Source: Burkholderia latens
Lineage (GTDB): Bacteria > Pseudomonadota > Gammaproteobacteria > Burkholderiales > Burkholderiaceae
Reading direction: 5' to 3'
Length of the DNA: 64,000 nucleotides
NCBI RefSeq assembly: GCF_001718795.1
Contig: NZ_CP013438.1
Coordinates: 1,488,001-1,552,000 of the forward strand
Shown: positions 1 through 9,205 of the stretch, in pieces
Position numbering within the stretch: the first letter of the stretch is position 1
Layout of the letters: each line of letters begins with the position of its first letter
Notes under the pieces: model-generated
The model's database searches: none
What the model saw: only the letters and a program-made list of their open reading frames with translations
What the model was told of the DNA's origin: nothing
Translations under genes and position numbers: made by a program

Positions 1-599
1 TAACGCTCGTTTTCCTCGCGCACGGGCACCGCAAGCGCCACGCGTTCGCACACGGGAATACCGTGCTTCACGAGCGTGTCGAACTTCTTCGGATTGTTGC
101 TCATCAGTCGCACCGACGTCACGCCGAGGATCCGGAGGATCGCTGCGGCCGAGTCGTATTCGCGCGCGTCATCGGGCAAGCCGAGGTCGAGATTCGCCTC
201 GACGGTGTCGCGCCCTTGCTCTTGCAACGCATATGCGCGGATCTTGTTGCTCAGGCCGATGCCGCGCCCTTCGTGACCGCGCAGATACAGCAGCACGCCG
301 CGGTCTTCCGCCGCGATGTAACGCAGCGCGAGATCGAGCTGCTCGCCGCAATCGCAGCGGTACGAGCCGAACACGTCGCCGGTCAGGCATTCGGAATGAA
401 GCCGCGTCAACACGGACTGCTCTCCGGTAACGTCACCCATCACGAGCGCGAGATGTTCGGCATCGCTGCCCGATACGCGAAAAGCGTACGACGTGAACGT
501 ACCGTAGCGCGTGGGCAGCGACGCGGTGGCGACGAGCGTCACGCACTCGTCGGCCTGGCCATTGCCCTGCGCGGGCGATTGGGGACGCGAAGACATCAT
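1..599 (-). CDS. ribA: GTP cyclohydrolase II (partial, 3' end beyond window)
   Basis: RibA opens the GTP imidazole ring, the first committed step of riboflavin synthesis in the cytoplasm. The visible part starts at ATG 599 (two ATGs in a row, MMSSRPQ) and runs off the left edge. It shows the zinc cluster as [18 protein letters not shown], then the [11 protein letters not shown] loop and the C-terminal signature [12 protein letters not shown] followed by HGIPV, all diagnostic of the family. About 199 residues are present, so nearly the whole enzyme is here. No strong Shine-Dalgarno is seen before the start. It is divergent from the CBS-domain gene at 777. Confidence 0.95.
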   Translation of the reverse strand, partial: MMSSRPQSPAQGNGQADECVTLVATASLPTRYGTFTSYAFRVSGSDAEHLALVMGDVTGEQSVLTRLHSECLTGDVFGSYRCDCGEQLDLALRYIAAEDRGVLLYLRGHEGRGIGLSNKIRAYALQEQGRDTVEANLDLGLPDDAREYDSAAAILRILGVTSVRLMSNNPKKFDTLVKHGIPVCERVALAVPVREENER

Positions 600-776
600 G
601 AATTCAGTGGAAACGATCAGGAATGTAGGAGTTGTGTGGATAGTGCGTGACCGGAGTTTACCGCTAATCTGGAAACGTCACGCGACTGCCGCCGCCGGCC
701 CGGCTATACTGGGCCCGTCGGGTGCCGCGCATCACGCCCTGCCTTCCCTGCATCGTCCAGCACACGGAGAAAGCAC

Positions 777-1238
777 ATGAGCACGACTGTCGCGCAAATT
801 CTCAAGGCCAAGCCGGACTCCGGCCGCACCATCTACACCGTCAAGAAAACCGATTTCGTCTACGACGCCATCAAGCTGATGGCGGAAAAGGGAATCGGTG
901 CGCTGCTGGTCATGGACGGCGATGAAATCGCGGGCATCGTCACCGAGCGCGATTACGCGCGCAAGATCGTACTGCAGGAGCGCTCGTCGAAGGCAACGCG
1001 CGTCGATGAAATCATGACGTCGAAGGTGCGCTACGTCGAACCGTCGCAATCCACCGATGAGTGCATGGCGTTGATGACCGAACACCGGATGCGCCACCTG
1101 CCCGTTCTCGACGGCGGCAAGCTGATCGGCCTGATCTCGATCGGCGACCTCGTGAAAAGCGTGATTGCCGATCAGCAATTCACGATCAGCCAGCTGGAGC
1201 ACTATATCCACGGCACGCCGGCCGTCACGTCCACCTGA
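777..1238 (+). CDS. Tandem CBS-domain protein
   Basis: A 153-residue stand-alone CBS pair, the adenosyl-ligand sensing (Bateman) module. CBS 1 covers about residues 15-70 (KGIGALLVMDGDEIAGIVTERDYARK) in two parts: KGIGALLVMDG, then GIVTERDYARK. CBS 2 covers about residues 78-140 (DIMTSKV-like DEIMTSKVRYV, then MRHLPVLDGGKLIGLISIGD). There is no fused catalytic domain, so a regulatory or energy-sensing role is all that can be inferred. The start is ATG 777, preceded by ACGGAGAAAG as ribosome binding site. The gene sits between ribA and a convergent DUF4148 gene. Confidence 0.93.
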   Translation: MSTTVAQILKAKPDSGRTIYTVKKTDFVYDAIKLMAEKGIGALLVMDGDEIAGIVTERDYARKIVLQERSSKATRVDEIMTSKVRYVEPSQSTDECMALMTEHRMRHLPVLDGGKLIGLISIGDLVKSVIADQQFTISQLEHYIHGTPAVTST

Positions 1239-1248
1239 GTGTCGCAGC

Positions 1249-1279
1249 AAAAAAGGCCCAAACGCGTGAGCGTCTGGGC
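1249..1279 (-). terminator. Rho-independent terminator for the DUF4148 gene
   Basis: Read on the minus strand, a 10-bp stem GCCCAGACGC/GCGTTTGGGC with a 4-base loop (1256-1279, one G-T pair) is followed by a run of six T. It lies about 110 bases past the stop of the gene ending at 1391 and faces away from the CBS gene. Confidence 0.7.
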
Positions 1280-1390
1280 GGTAAAGCCGCCGGAATGCGG
1301 CGACGGAGGTTCTGCTCTGCTGACGCAGACGCGCGCGGGTGGCGCGCGTCCGGTCGGTCACATACTGTGCTCGGGCAGACCCGGAGATGT

Positions 1391-1720
1391 TTAGTTGCCG
1401 AAGTACACGGAGTTCACGGGGTTCGGCGCTTCCCGCGTCATGCGGCGGCCCGACTGGCCTGCGCTCGTCGCGACCGCACCATAGCCGCTCGTGTCGGCCT
1501 GGGCAAGCGTCGGCTGGTTCGGCTGGATCCGTTGTTCTGCAGCCTGGATGTTCTGCGGATATTGCGCATCGCTTGCGAGCGGCTTGTAGCCGTTCTGTTC
1601 GAGTTGCGCGAGTTCCGCGCGCACCTGGTCGCGGGTCAAACCTTGCTCGGACTGCGCAAACGATGCGATCGGGGTGGCAAGAACGGATGCAGCGATCGCT
1701 GCGTAGATGATCGACTTCAT
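1391..1720 (-). CDS. DUF4148 exported protein
   Basis: A 109-residue small secreted protein of the DUF4148 type that is abundant in Burkholderia. Residues 1-22 form a signal peptide ending in ASFAQ. The family core follows: LTRDQVRAELAQLEQNGYKP, then AQYPQNIQAAEQR. Function is unknown; members are periplasmic and expressed in response to varied stresses. The start ATG 1720 is preceded on its strand by CGGAGGTCC, a strong ribosome binding site. Length is normal for the family. Confidence 0.92.
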   Translation of the reverse strand: MKSIIYAAIAASVLATPIASFAQSEQGLTRDQVRAELAQLEQNGYKPLASDAQYPQNIQAAEQRIQPNQPTLAQADTSGYGAVATSAGQSGRRMTREAPNPVNSVYFGN

Positions 1721-2232
1721 GATGGACCTCCGAAATATGTTCTCTTTTGGCGTCGCTTCGGGCGGGACTGTCTGAAGCGATGGATCAAGTGTAGTGCTCG
1801 CGATACCAAGGGGAAACCCTTGGTTTGAACATACTGCGTTGCGTTTTCGGAAAAAATCGCCCGCCGATATCCCGCAAGATCACTATTACTTGAACCATTT
1901 TCAGAACAATGCCTGACGAAAGGCCGACAACCCGATTACCCATTCGGAAGGTTGTGTTGTAGAATCGTAAGGTTTTATTCGCCTGTCGATCTCTGTCCAC
2001 CATGCACGCGCTCACGCCTTCGTCGGTTTCACCGTCCGGCCTCGCCGGCGCGGGCGCGCGCGCCGGCCATCCGGCGCACCCCTGCCTTCGACGCACGGCC
2101 CAGGCACCGCTCGCCCCTGCCCGGCGCCTGAACTGACGGCACGGCCTCCTTCCGGAGCCAGGTCAGACAGGCTCCGGGCGATCCCCATAGGCACGCAACG
2201 CCTGCCCCATGCCGATCATTTGGAGAACTGCC
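1721..2232. other. Intergenic region between DUF4148 gene and rnk
   Basis: This holds the promoters of two divergent genes. An 8-bp inverted repeat ACCAAGGG/CCCTTGGT with loop GAAA lies at 1805-1824 and could be a small hairpin or operator. A TAGAAT box around 1960-1966 ahead of rnk is a possible -10 element. No open frame here looks coding. Confidence 0.5.
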
Positions 2233-2631
2233 ATGAAACAACGCCTTTACCAGTTGACCGAACTCGACGTCGCTCGTCTCGAGAAGCACGCCGAGCACAA
2301 CCCGCGCTTTCAGGCGATGCTCGACACGCTGCTTGAGCGCGCCGATATCGTCCAGCCCGACGCCATCAAGGCGAACGTCGTCACGATGAATTCGCAGATC
2401 ACACTGCTCGACGAAGCGTCCCAGGAACAGGCCACCTGGACGATCGTTTATCCCGATGCCGCCAACCTCGAGCTCGGCCGACTGAACGTCTTCTCGCCCG
2501 TCGGCATGGCGCTGCTGGGTACGCAACGCGGCCAGATGGTCAAGGTGATGCAGCCGAGCGGCGCCGAAAAGCTGATGAAGGTCGCCGAGATCGTGTTTCA
2601 GCCGGAAGCCAACGGCGAATATACGCGCTGA
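2233..2631 (+). CDS. rnk: Regulator of nucleoside diphosphate kinase (Rnk/GreA-GreB family)
   Basis: A 132-residue protein of the Rnk family, which has a short N-terminal coiled coil and a GreA/GreB C-terminal FKBP-like domain and is thought to bind RNA polymerase. Visible features are LTELDVARLEKHA at the N-terminus, ADIVQPDAIKANVVTMNS, and the C-terminal core WTIVYPDAANLELGRLNVF followed by SPVGMALLGTQRG. The start is ATG 2233, seven bases after GGAGA; an upstream in-frame start at 2209 lacks a ribosome site. A strong terminator follows at 2665. Confidence 0.93.
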   Translation: MKQRLYQLTELDVARLEKHAEHNPRFQAMLDTLLERADIVQPDAIKANVVTMNSQITLLDEASQEQATWTIVYPDAANLELGRLNVFSPVGMALLGTQRGQMVKVMQPSGAEKLMKVAEIVFQPEANGEYTR

Positions 2632-2664
2632 TTCACCGCACAGCCGCACCCTGCCCCGAATGCG

Positions 2665-2694
2665 AAAAAGCGAGGTCCGTGCCTCGCTTTTTTT
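2665..2694 (+). terminator. Rho-independent terminator after rnk
   Basis: The stem AGCGAGG/CCTCGCT around a short loop is preceded by A5 and followed by T7. It sits 34 bases after the rnk stop. Confidence 0.85.
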
Positions 2695-2737
2695 GCGCCC
2701 CCACGATCCGGATCGTCGGCTACGCATTTCACAGTCG

Positions 2738-2767
2738 AAAAAAAAAGGCGCCCGAAGGCGCCTTTTT
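2738..2767 (-). terminator. Bidirectional terminator, 3' of the porin gene
   Basis: The perfect stem GGCGCC/GGCGCC with loop CGAA (2747-2762) is flanked by an A-run on the left and T5 on the right, so it can work on both strands. It lies 33 bases past the porin stop. Confidence 0.85.
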
Positions 2768-2799
2768 GAGCTGCGAAGCTGGTTACCCAGCCGTCACGC

Positions 2800-3882
2800 T
2801 TAGAAGCGGTGACGCAGACCAACCGTTGCTGCGGTTTGGTTGATCGACGAGCTCGGCAGCGTGCTGACGTCGCCGTTGTAGATCGACGTGCCGATCGCGT
2901 TGCCCTTCGCGCCGCGCTGGTACACAGCTTGCGCATAGACGTCCGTGCGCTTCGACAGCGAGTAGTCAGCTTGCACGCCGAACTGGTTCCAGTGCGAGCT
3001 GCCACCGTCGATCTTCGTGTTCGTGTACGTGTACGCTGCGCCCAGGCCGAGAGCCGGCGTCAGGTTGTACTTCGCGTTGACTTCGTAGTTGTCGGTACGC
3101 TGCGTCGGAACGCCAGCGGCCTGGTTGTCGATACGCGATTGCGTCCATGCAGCACCGACTTGTGCCGGGCCGAATGCGTAGCCAGCACCAGCACCGTACG
3201 TGCGGATACGACCTTGCGAAGCAATGTTCGTCGCGCCGTTGGCGTTGGTACCGTCACCCAGGTTCGCTTGCGAGTACGCTGCACCCAGCTTCAGGCCTTG
3301 GAACTGGTACGACAGACCACCGCTGTACGCACGGTTGTTGCCGAAGTTCTGGTTGTTCGAGAACGAGTACGTGCCGCCGAATTGCAGGCCAGCGTAGTTA
3401 GCGCTCGTGAACTTGACCGAGTTATTCAGTGCGACGTCGCCGTTCGTGCTCAGACGGTCGTTGTTGCCATGGTGCGCGAAGTACGTGCCGCCCCACGTGC
3501 CCGTTGCCGTCAGCGGCGCCAGGTAGTCTTGCGTTGCATCGTATTGCTTGCCCAGCGTGACCGTGCCGTACTGGCTCGACAGGCCGACAAATGCTTGACG
3601 GTTGAACATGCCGCCGTTGTTGCCCAGCTTGCCGTTACCGATGCCGAAGCCGCTTTCCAACGTGAAGATTGCCTTCAGGCCGCCACCGAGGTCTTCCGAA
3701 CCACGCAGGCCGAAACGGCTTTGGTCAATACCCGAGCCCATCGACCACAGCGACTTGCCGGCGACGTTGCTTTGGTAGGTGATGCCTGCGTCCAGCACGC
3801 CGTACAGCGTGACGCTGCTTTGCGCGTGAGCGACGGTAGCGAACGATGCTGCAGCTGCTGCAACGATCAGAGTCTTGTTCAT
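2800..3882 (-). CDS. Outer-membrane porin (OmpC/OpcP-like, Gram-negative porin family)
   Basis: A 360-residue general-diffusion porin. It has a signal peptide (MNKTLIVAAAAASFATVAHA), the beta-proteobacterial porin start SSVTLYGVLDAGITY, repeated amphipathic strands, the loop-3 type signature FNRQAFVGLSSQYGTVTLGK, and a terminal aromatic (GLRHRF) as expected for BAM insertion. The start ATG 3882 follows AGGGAG. Codon use is strongly biased and the gene has its own terminator, as expected for a highly expressed porin. The specific Burkholderia porin name cannot be fixed from sequence alone. Confidence 0.95.
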   Translation of the reverse strand: MNKTLIVAAAAASFATVAHAQSSVTLYGVLDAGITYQSNVAGKSLWSMGSGIDQSRFGLRGSEDLGGGLKAIFTLESGFGIGNGKLGNNGGMFNRQAFVGLSSQYGTVTLGKQYDATQDYLAPLTATGTWGGTYFAHHGNNDRLSTNGDVALNNSVKFTSANYAGLQFGGTYSFSNNQNFGNNRAYSGGLSYQFQGLKLGAAYSQANLGDGTNANGATNIASQGRIRTYGAGAGYAFGPAQVGAAWTQSRIDNQAAGVPTQRTDNYEVNAKYNLTPALGLGAAYTYTNTKIDGGSSHWNQFGVQADYSLSKRTDVYAQAVYQRGAKGNAIGTSIYNGDVSTLPSSSINQTAATVGLRHRF

Positions 3883-4494
3883 TCGTGGAGCTCCCTTCTA
3901 AAAAGAGGCAGGTCTCGCGACCTTGTTCATAAACGGTCTGCAACCGCCCGGAAACGCCATCGGTCCTGCTGGCTGCGCCCGGATAGTTGCCCGTTTGGGA
4001 ACCGTGAGTTTAGGGGTGTACCCTAGGGGAGCGATCTGCAAATAAAGAAATAAGCTTTTCCAGAACTAGAAATAATGAAAGTGGGGACGAGTTATAAGTA
4101 TTTGTTTTGACGTATTTTTTTGACTTCTTGACGGCCGCTTTTTGTAGGCTTTCATCCCACCATTCTTTCATGTCATCGTCTTGACGGTTGCATAGAAACA
4201 ACAAACGGAATCGTGGCAGCCGCCGAGAAACGGTAATTTTTACTTGGTTTAATCTCAAATAACGGGTACGGTCGCCTAAAAGCCGTGGCACGAACAGTAA
4301 ACACGGGATCGCTCGGCCGCTGCCGCTTTCCGCAATCTTTCTGTGGTTCCCGCGGTTGGGAATCGCCCCCCGGAGTGCCACTGACGCGTCCCCGTCGTGA
4401 CATGCAGTAACAGGCTTAACGAGGCCCGTAACCCGGCCCCAGGACCAGCAGGCTAATGTAAGGCCGCCTTCAGCACTTATATAAGAGGATCTGC
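3883..4494. other. Intergenic region, AT-rich porin upstream region
   Basis: About 600 bases separate the divergent porin and YXWGXW genes. The segment 4030-4290 is clearly AT-richer than its surroundings and should contain the porin promoter and upstream activation sites. A long minus-strand open frame here (to 4888) has no family features and is antisense to the YXWGXW gene, so it is not called. Confidence 0.5.
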
Positions 4495-4872
4495 ATGAAT
4501 CGACGCTTGTGGTTGCGCGCGATCGGACTGACCGCCGCTGTCGTCGGTACGGGCGGCTGGCTACACGCCGCCTCGGCCCAGCCCGTCCCACCGCCCGGAT
4601 ATCGGCCGCCCGGTACAGACCGGGGACCCGGCAGACCGCCTTATTCCGATCGTCCACGCTTCGCGCCACCGGCCCCGCGGCGCGATCGCCGGCCGCCGCC
4701 GCCGCGGCCGCACGGCTATGTCTGGGCCGACGGCTACTGGCGCTGGCAGCGCGGCCACTATATATGGGTGCCCGGACGCTGGCTCGCGCGGCGCCCGGGG
4801 CATAGGTGGGTGCCCGGCTACTGGCGTCGCCAGGGACAAGTGTGGGTTTACGTCGACGGCGCATGGCGATAG
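4495..4872 (+). CDS. YXWGXW repeat-containing exported protein
   Basis: A 125-residue small exported protein. It has a signal peptide to about residue 28 (HAASAQ), a proline/arginine-rich linker, then aromatic repeats of the YXWGXW class: GYVWADGYWRWQRGHYIW, VPGRWLARRPGHRWVPGYW, and a final WVYVDGAWR. Such proteins are found across beta-proteobacteria, and their function is unknown. The start ATG 4495 follows AAGAGGATCTGC. Confidence 0.88.
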   Translation: MNRRLWLRAIGLTAAVVGTGGWLHAASAQPVPPPGYRPPGTDRGPGRPPYSDRPRFAPPAPRRDRRPPPPRPHGYVWADGYWRWQRGHYIWVPGRWLARRPGHRWVPGYWRRQGQVWVYVDGAWR

Positions 4873-5273
4873 GCGAACAGTCCGCCACGCGCGTGCTGGC
4901 CCGATGGCACGGGCGGAACGTTCATGCTGGCCGGTCGCGCCGTTCGTCCGCGCGTTCAAAAAGACCCCGGACCCCCCGCGAATTCTCCGTAGTGCGACCG
5001 AGGGCGATCTCGTCTAACTGCCCGCGCATGTAATCGATTGGTCGGGCTAGCGCAGCGATGCGCTCGTCGATCTCTTCGGCGTGAAGGACGGCATGATCGT
5101 CGAACACCGGGACGTAACCCACGCAGCAACGGAAGAACCGCGAACGCGAACACGATGTTGTCGCCGCGCCCGCGCCTCGACGCGGCGGATCGAGGCAAGG
5201 ATCCACGCCCCGCGTGACGGGCTGATTGAGCGCGTCGCGCGCGAGCGACGCTCAAGCGCCGGCCACGCGTGGT
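4873..5273. other. Intergenic region without recognised gene
   Basis: About 400 bases between the converging YXWGXW and cysteine hydrolase genes. Overlapping frames exist on both strands, but none has a ribosome site, family motif or consistent codon bias. No terminator hairpin with a T-run is obvious. Confidence 0.4.
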
Positions 5274-5882
5274 TCAGGCGACGCCGAGCGCGAGCACCTG
5301 CTCGGTCGTCAGCACGTCGCCGAACGTATCCGACAGCGCGGCCAGCGTCGCGCGATGGAGATCGCAGTGCGGCACCGTGCCGCCGGCGACGTCGAGGTCC
5401 CGCGTCGCGCACGCGTCGTCGACGACGATCACTGCGTACCCCAGCGGCACCGCATCGCGCGCCGCGCCTGCAACGCAGGCATGCGTCATCAAACCAGTGA
5501 CGATCAGCGTGTCGATGCTGGCGGCTTTCAGGCGCTCGTCCAGGTCGGTCGTAGGAAACACGCTCACCGACGTCTTCTTCACGACCGCATGATGCGGCGC
5601 CGGCTGCAGGTCCGGATGGAAGCGGAAGCTGTCGCTGCCGTCGGCGAAAAGCAGGCCGTCGGCCGCACCGGCATGCTGGATGTGGAACACGGAAATGCCC
5701 GCACGATCGGCGAACGCGATCACGCGCTGCGCATTGGCTAACGCACGCGGCCCTTCCGGAATCGGCAGCCGGCCGCTGAAATATTCGTTCTGGAAATCGA
5801 TCACCAGTAGCGCGGTGCGCGCGGCGTCGATCGACGTCGGCGCGCTCGCGCCGGCCAGGGTGCGGATGGTCGGATGTTGCAT
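5274..5882 (-). CDS. Isochorismatase-family cysteine hydrolase
   Basis: A 202-residue cysteine hydrolase of the isochorismatase/nicotinamidase superfamily. The catalytic triad is visible: Asp in LLVIDFQNEYF, Lys in HHAVVKKTSVSVF, and nucleophile Cys in VTGLMTHACV, followed by RDAVPLGYAVIVVDDACATRD in two adjoining blocks. The substrate is unknown. The start ATG 5882 follows GGAGTAGAGAG; a longer in-frame extension to 6170 is not protein-like. An NCS1 permease gene lies upstream on the same strand 435 bases away, so a purine or pyrimidine-type amide substrate is possible. Confidence 0.9.
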   Translation of the reverse strand: MQHPTIRTLAGASAPTSIDAARTALLVIDFQNEYFSGRLPIPEGPRALANAQRVIAFADRAGISVFHIQHAGAADGLLFADGSDSFRFHPDLQPAPHHAVVKKTSVSVFPTTDLDERLKAASIDTLIVTGLMTHACVAGAARDAVPLGYAVIVVDDACATRDLDVAGGTVPHCDLHRATLAALSDTFGDVLTTEQVLALGVA

Positions 5883-6317
5883 GAGTCGCTCTCTACTCCA
5901 GGTTGTGGCACATCGAACGGAACGGCGGTTCGGCAACAAATGCCGCCGTACGCGGCCCCGTGGCAGATTGCCGTTCGGGAACGGGCCTGCAGCGACCGCG
6001 AGGCGCCAGTGTCGTGCCGTGCAGCTCCGTGCGACAGCCGCCCGCAGGACAACGTCCGACAGAATCGGGCCAACCTGTACGCAGCCCGCGTGCGACAGTA
6101 CGTCCATGTGCGCCTGCGGCCGTAGCACCCCATCATCACGAAACCGGGCGGACGGCCTCGCCCCCGCCACCGGCGGCCCGTTTCGCGTATTTCTTCACGG
6201 GCCGCATCGCGAAACCACGTTCACGCGAGCCCGTTCGCAAGCCGTCGCGCTTCCGACACGACGATGCCGCCGGCGGCTCTCCCGCTCGGCGGCACCGTGT
6301 TCCACGGCATCCTGTGC
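5883..6317. other. Intergenic region without recognised gene
   Basis: About 435 bases between the NCS1 permease and the cysteine hydrolase, both on the minus strand. The open frames here look like shadows (arginine-rich, no domain), and nothing else was recognised. The distance argues against tight co-transcription of the two genes. Confidence 0.4.
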
Positions 6318-7835
6318 TCAGTACCCCTTAGGCTGAATCGCCGGCGCACCGACCGCGCGCGCCGCCGGCTTGCCGCCGCGCACGACAAAGCGTCCACGCG
6401 GGCCGTATACGCCATCCGCTTCCGGATACGCACTCAGCAGCACGAAATACAGCATGCCGCCGACCACCAGCGACACCGGCACGCTGAGGTCGAGTCCGCC
6501 GGCGAGATTGCCGAGCGGCCCGACGAGCTGGCCGGGCAGGTTTACGAACGACAGCCCGAGGAACGCGGCCGGCAGCCATGCCCCCATCGCGCGCACGTTC
6601 CAGCCGTGCGTGAACCAGTAATGGCCGCCGCGCAACCCGCGGTTGAACACCTGCAAGTCATCGGCAAGATAGAAGCCGCGGCGCGTCACGTAGCCGATCA
6701 CCATGATCGCCATCCACGGGCAGCTGAACGTGTCGATCAGCGTCGAGAACGTTGCGACGCTTTCGACGAGGTTGAACCAGAAACGGCCGATGAAGATGAA
6801 CGCGATCGCGAGCGTGCCGATCAGCAGCGTCGCCCGCACGCGGTTCAGCCAGCGCGGGAACATGCTCGACACGTCGAGGCCTGTGCCGTATAGCGCCGTC
6901 GTGCCGGTCGACATCCCGCCGATGATCGCGATCAGGCACATCGGCAACAAGAACCAGCGCGGCGACACCGCGAGCAGCCCGCCGACGTAATCGTTCGATG
7001 CAATGAACGCGGGCGCCTTCGATGCGATGATCGTCGCGGTCGCGAGGCCGAAAAAGAACGGCACGAACGTCGCGATCTGCGCGGCGAACACGGCGCCCAT
7101 TACGCGCCGCTTCGGCGTGTGCTGCGGAATGTAGCGCGCCCAGTCGCCGAGCGTCGACGCGAACGACACCGGATTGCTCAACGCGACCAGCACCGCGCCG
7201 ACGAACGCGGCCCAAAAACCCGCGCTGCCCGGGTTCAGCGTACCCGCGTAGTTCATGTCGAACGTCCCGGCGAACGCGAACAGGCCCGCGACGAACAACA
7301 GGCTCGCGGCCCACACGGCGACCTTGTTGACCAGCAGCATGAACCTGAAGCCGTAGATGCAGACGATCAGCACGAGCACGGCGAACGCCAGGTATGCAGC
7401 GCCGAGCGTGAAGCCGTTGACCGGCACGCCGACCAGGTCGTGCGCGCCGCCGACGAGCGCATCGCCGGAACTCCACACCGCGAGCGAGAAGAATGCGATC
7501 GACGTGAGCAGTGCAAGGAACGAGCCGACGATCCGGCCGTGGATGCCGAAATGCGCGCCGGACGATACGGGGTCGCTTGTGCCGTTGCGCGGACCGAACA
7601 GGCTCATCGGCGCAAGAATGCAGGTGCCCGCGAGCACGCCGAGCACGATCGCGGCGACGCCCGCCTTGAACGACAGCCCGACCAGCACGGGAAAGCTGCC
7701 GAGCACCGACGTGGAAAACGTATTGCAGCCGCCGAACAGCAACCGGAACAAATCGATCGGACGCGCATGGCGCGATGCGTCAGGAATGCGCTCGAAACCG
7801 AACGATTCGATTTGCGTAATTCTGCCTTCACCCAT
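6318..7835 (-). CDS. NCS1-family nucleobase/cytosine permease
   Basis: A 505-residue inner-membrane transporter with about 12 hydrophobic segments, of the NCS1 (nucleobase:cation symporter-1, cytosine permease CodB-like) family. Supporting blocks are the N-terminal FGFERIP and FGGCNTFSTSVLGSFPVLVG, the central NPVSFASTLGDWARYIPQ, and GGMSTGTTALYGTGLD. The start was set at ATG 7835 (MGEGRITQIESFGFERIP), where GGAG lies just upstream on its strand; a start 63 bases earlier lacks one. The substrate cannot be assigned from sequence. Confidence 0.9.
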   Translation of the reverse strand: MGEGRITQIESFGFERIPDASRHARPIDLFRLLFGGCNTFSTSVLGSFPVLVGLSFKAGVAAIVLGVLAGTCILAPMSLFGPRNGTSDPVSSGAHFGIHGRIVGSFLALLTSIAFFSLAVWSSGDALVGGAHDLVGVPVNGFTLGAAYLAFAVLVLIVCIYGFRFMLLVNKVAVWAASLLFVAGLFAFAGTFDMNYAGTLNPGSAGFWAAFVGAVLVALSNPVSFASTLGDWARYIPQHTPKRRVMGAVFAAQIATFVPFFFGLATATIIASKAPAFIASNDYVGGLLAVSPRWFLLPMCLIAIIGGMSTGTTALYGTGLDVSSMFPRWLNRVRATLLIGTLAIAFIFIGRFWFNLVESVATFSTLIDTFSCPWMAIMVIGYVTRRGFYLADDLQVFNRGLRGGHYWFTHGWNVRAMGAWLPAAFLGLSFVNLPGQLVGPLGNLAGGLDLSVPVSLVVGGMLYFVLLSAYPEADGVYGPRGRFVVRGGKPAARAVGAPAIQPKGY

Positions 7836-8125
7836 TTGTCTCCAACTCCTCTGGTGCGTCGGTACGGCGGCTACTGCGGCCATACGACACATCGTCATTG
7901 ATTCGCGGCCACTCTAAACCGGATCGGGCGGCGCAAATATCACGCATTCGAGACGTTTACGACGAAGGGGAGCAATGTTTGCCGCAGGCAAACCGGCGGA
8001 CGGGTGTGCGCTTCGCGCGCGACGCGGATCGTGGGCGGTGCGACTGTCATGACGCAGCGCCCGCGAAGCTGGAGCGCCGACGATTCACTATTGCCACGCA
8101 GCCGGGGCCGCGTCGACCCTGCGCT

Positions 8126-8595
8126 TCAGCCGACTCGCCAGCCGCCGTTCACCGCGATAATCGCACCGGTGACGAACCCGGCGCGCGGTCCGGCAAGCCA
8201 TGCAACCGCGTCGGCAACATCGTCCGGATGTCCGGGGCGGCCGAGCGGCGTCTGGTCGCGGATCGCCGCCGCGATGCCCGGTGCGACGCCTGCGTCGCCG
8301 AAGAAACGTGTGGCGGCAATGTAGCCGGGCGCAACCGCATTGACCGTGACGCCGCGCGGCCCGAGCTCGCGTGCGAGCGCGACGGTGAACCCTTCGACGG
8401 CCGCCTTCGCCGCCGCATACGCAAGACCGCCGGGCAGCAGACTCCCGGCGCGCGCGGCAATCGAGCCGATGTTGACGATCCGCGCGGCGCGCTCGGCCAA
8501 GTGCGGCAACACAGCCAGCGTCGTGACGAGCGTGCTTTTCAGATTCGCGTCGATGGCCGCCGTCGCATCGCGGCGCACGCTGAGAATCGTTCCGG
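8126..8595 (-). pseudogene. SDR oxidoreductase, N-terminus lost
   Basis: The C-terminal two thirds of a short-chain dehydrogenase/reductase. It shows ANLKSTLVTTLAVLPHL, the catalytic Ser block RIVNIGSIAARAGS, the YxxxK-type site YAAAKAAVEGF, NAVAPGYIAATRFF and the terminal GAIIAVNGGW. The Rossmann TGxxxGIG segment and about the first 85 residues are missing. Upstream homology stops near 8595, where transposase remnants begin, so insertion and later deletion removed the 5' part. The frame formally continues to 8761 but that part is not SDR sequence. Confidence 0.85.
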
Positions 8596-8610
8596 GTAAA
8601 GCAGCGCGAA

Positions 8611-8859
8611 CTAAGTCATGGCGCTCTTCCAACCGTGCCGGGAACCGGTCCATTTGGCCACGACGTTGCGCAGCGCCAGCCAGATTAGTTTGAGTACGGC
8701 CTCGTCCGATGGGAAGTGGCCGCGTGCCTTGATGATCTTCCGAAGCTGCATGTGTAGCCACTCAATCGCGTTGGCCGTATCTACAATTTTTCGGATGTCA
8801 GGCGCGAAGGCATAGAACCGAATCACCTGATCCCAGACCCGGCGCCAGAGTGCGGCAAT
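8611..8859 (-). pseudogene. IS256-family (Mutator) transposase remnant, C-terminal part
   Basis: The frame carries the conserved C-terminal block of IS256-type transposases: ALWRRVWDQVIRFYAF, PDIRKIVDTANAIEWLHMQL, RKIIKARGHFPSDEA and VLKLIWLALRNVVAKW. It is fused in frame to an IS3-type OrfA fragment at its N-side and stops early after KSAMT, where QFAILF would normally follow. The catalytic DDE domain is gone, so the remnant is dead. Confidence 0.85.
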
Positions 8860-8869
8860 CGGGCGCGTA

Positions 8870-9005
8870 TTTCGTCCCCCCACGGGCCGCAAACCGGCAT
8901 ACACCTTCTTCCAGCGATAGCAGGTTTGCTCCGCTACCGGCATGCCTGCTTCGCCTGTTTCAACACCGCCACAATCTGCACGACACTGAAGCGCTTGCGT
9001 TTCAT
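8870..9005 (-). pseudogene. IS3-family OrfA remnant (frameshifted, internally deleted)
   Basis: Reading from ATG 9005 gives MKRKRFSVVQIVAVLKQA, the helix-turn-helix start of an IS3-type OrfA. One base is then lost and the frame shifts to give AGMPVAE followed directly by QTCYRWKKVYAGL. The VIRxxGISE segment of the usual motif is missing. The remnant abuts the IS256 fragment, a sign of nested insertions and deletion. Confidence 0.75.
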
Positions 9006-9205
9006 CGTACGGCTTCTTTCATACTGAAAAAGTCCGCCGAAAACTCGCTTACATCATGGTAATTTTTACTGGGGGCCGCTCACCAAGCCATTCTCTCAAA
9101 TTTCAATTGGTCCGAAAATTCCAGGGCAGATCAGGACATCCGACCCAATCGGAACAACCTGCTTCCAAGCCATCTAGAAGACGAGTCTCGAGCTAGAATG
9201 CAGTC

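Noticed and set aside
2809..4026. Plus-strand frame of 405 codons over the porin
   Set aside because: Shadow of the porin gene; the minus-strand product has a full signal peptide and porin motifs.
4010..4888. Minus-strand frame of 292 codons near the YXWGXW gene
   Set aside because: Antisense to the YXWGXW gene and AT-rich intergenic DNA; low-complexity Arg/Ala composition and no domain.
5883..6170. N-terminal extension of the cysteine hydrolase to 6170
   Set aside because: The added residues are not protein-like and the ATG at 5882 has a clear ribosome site.
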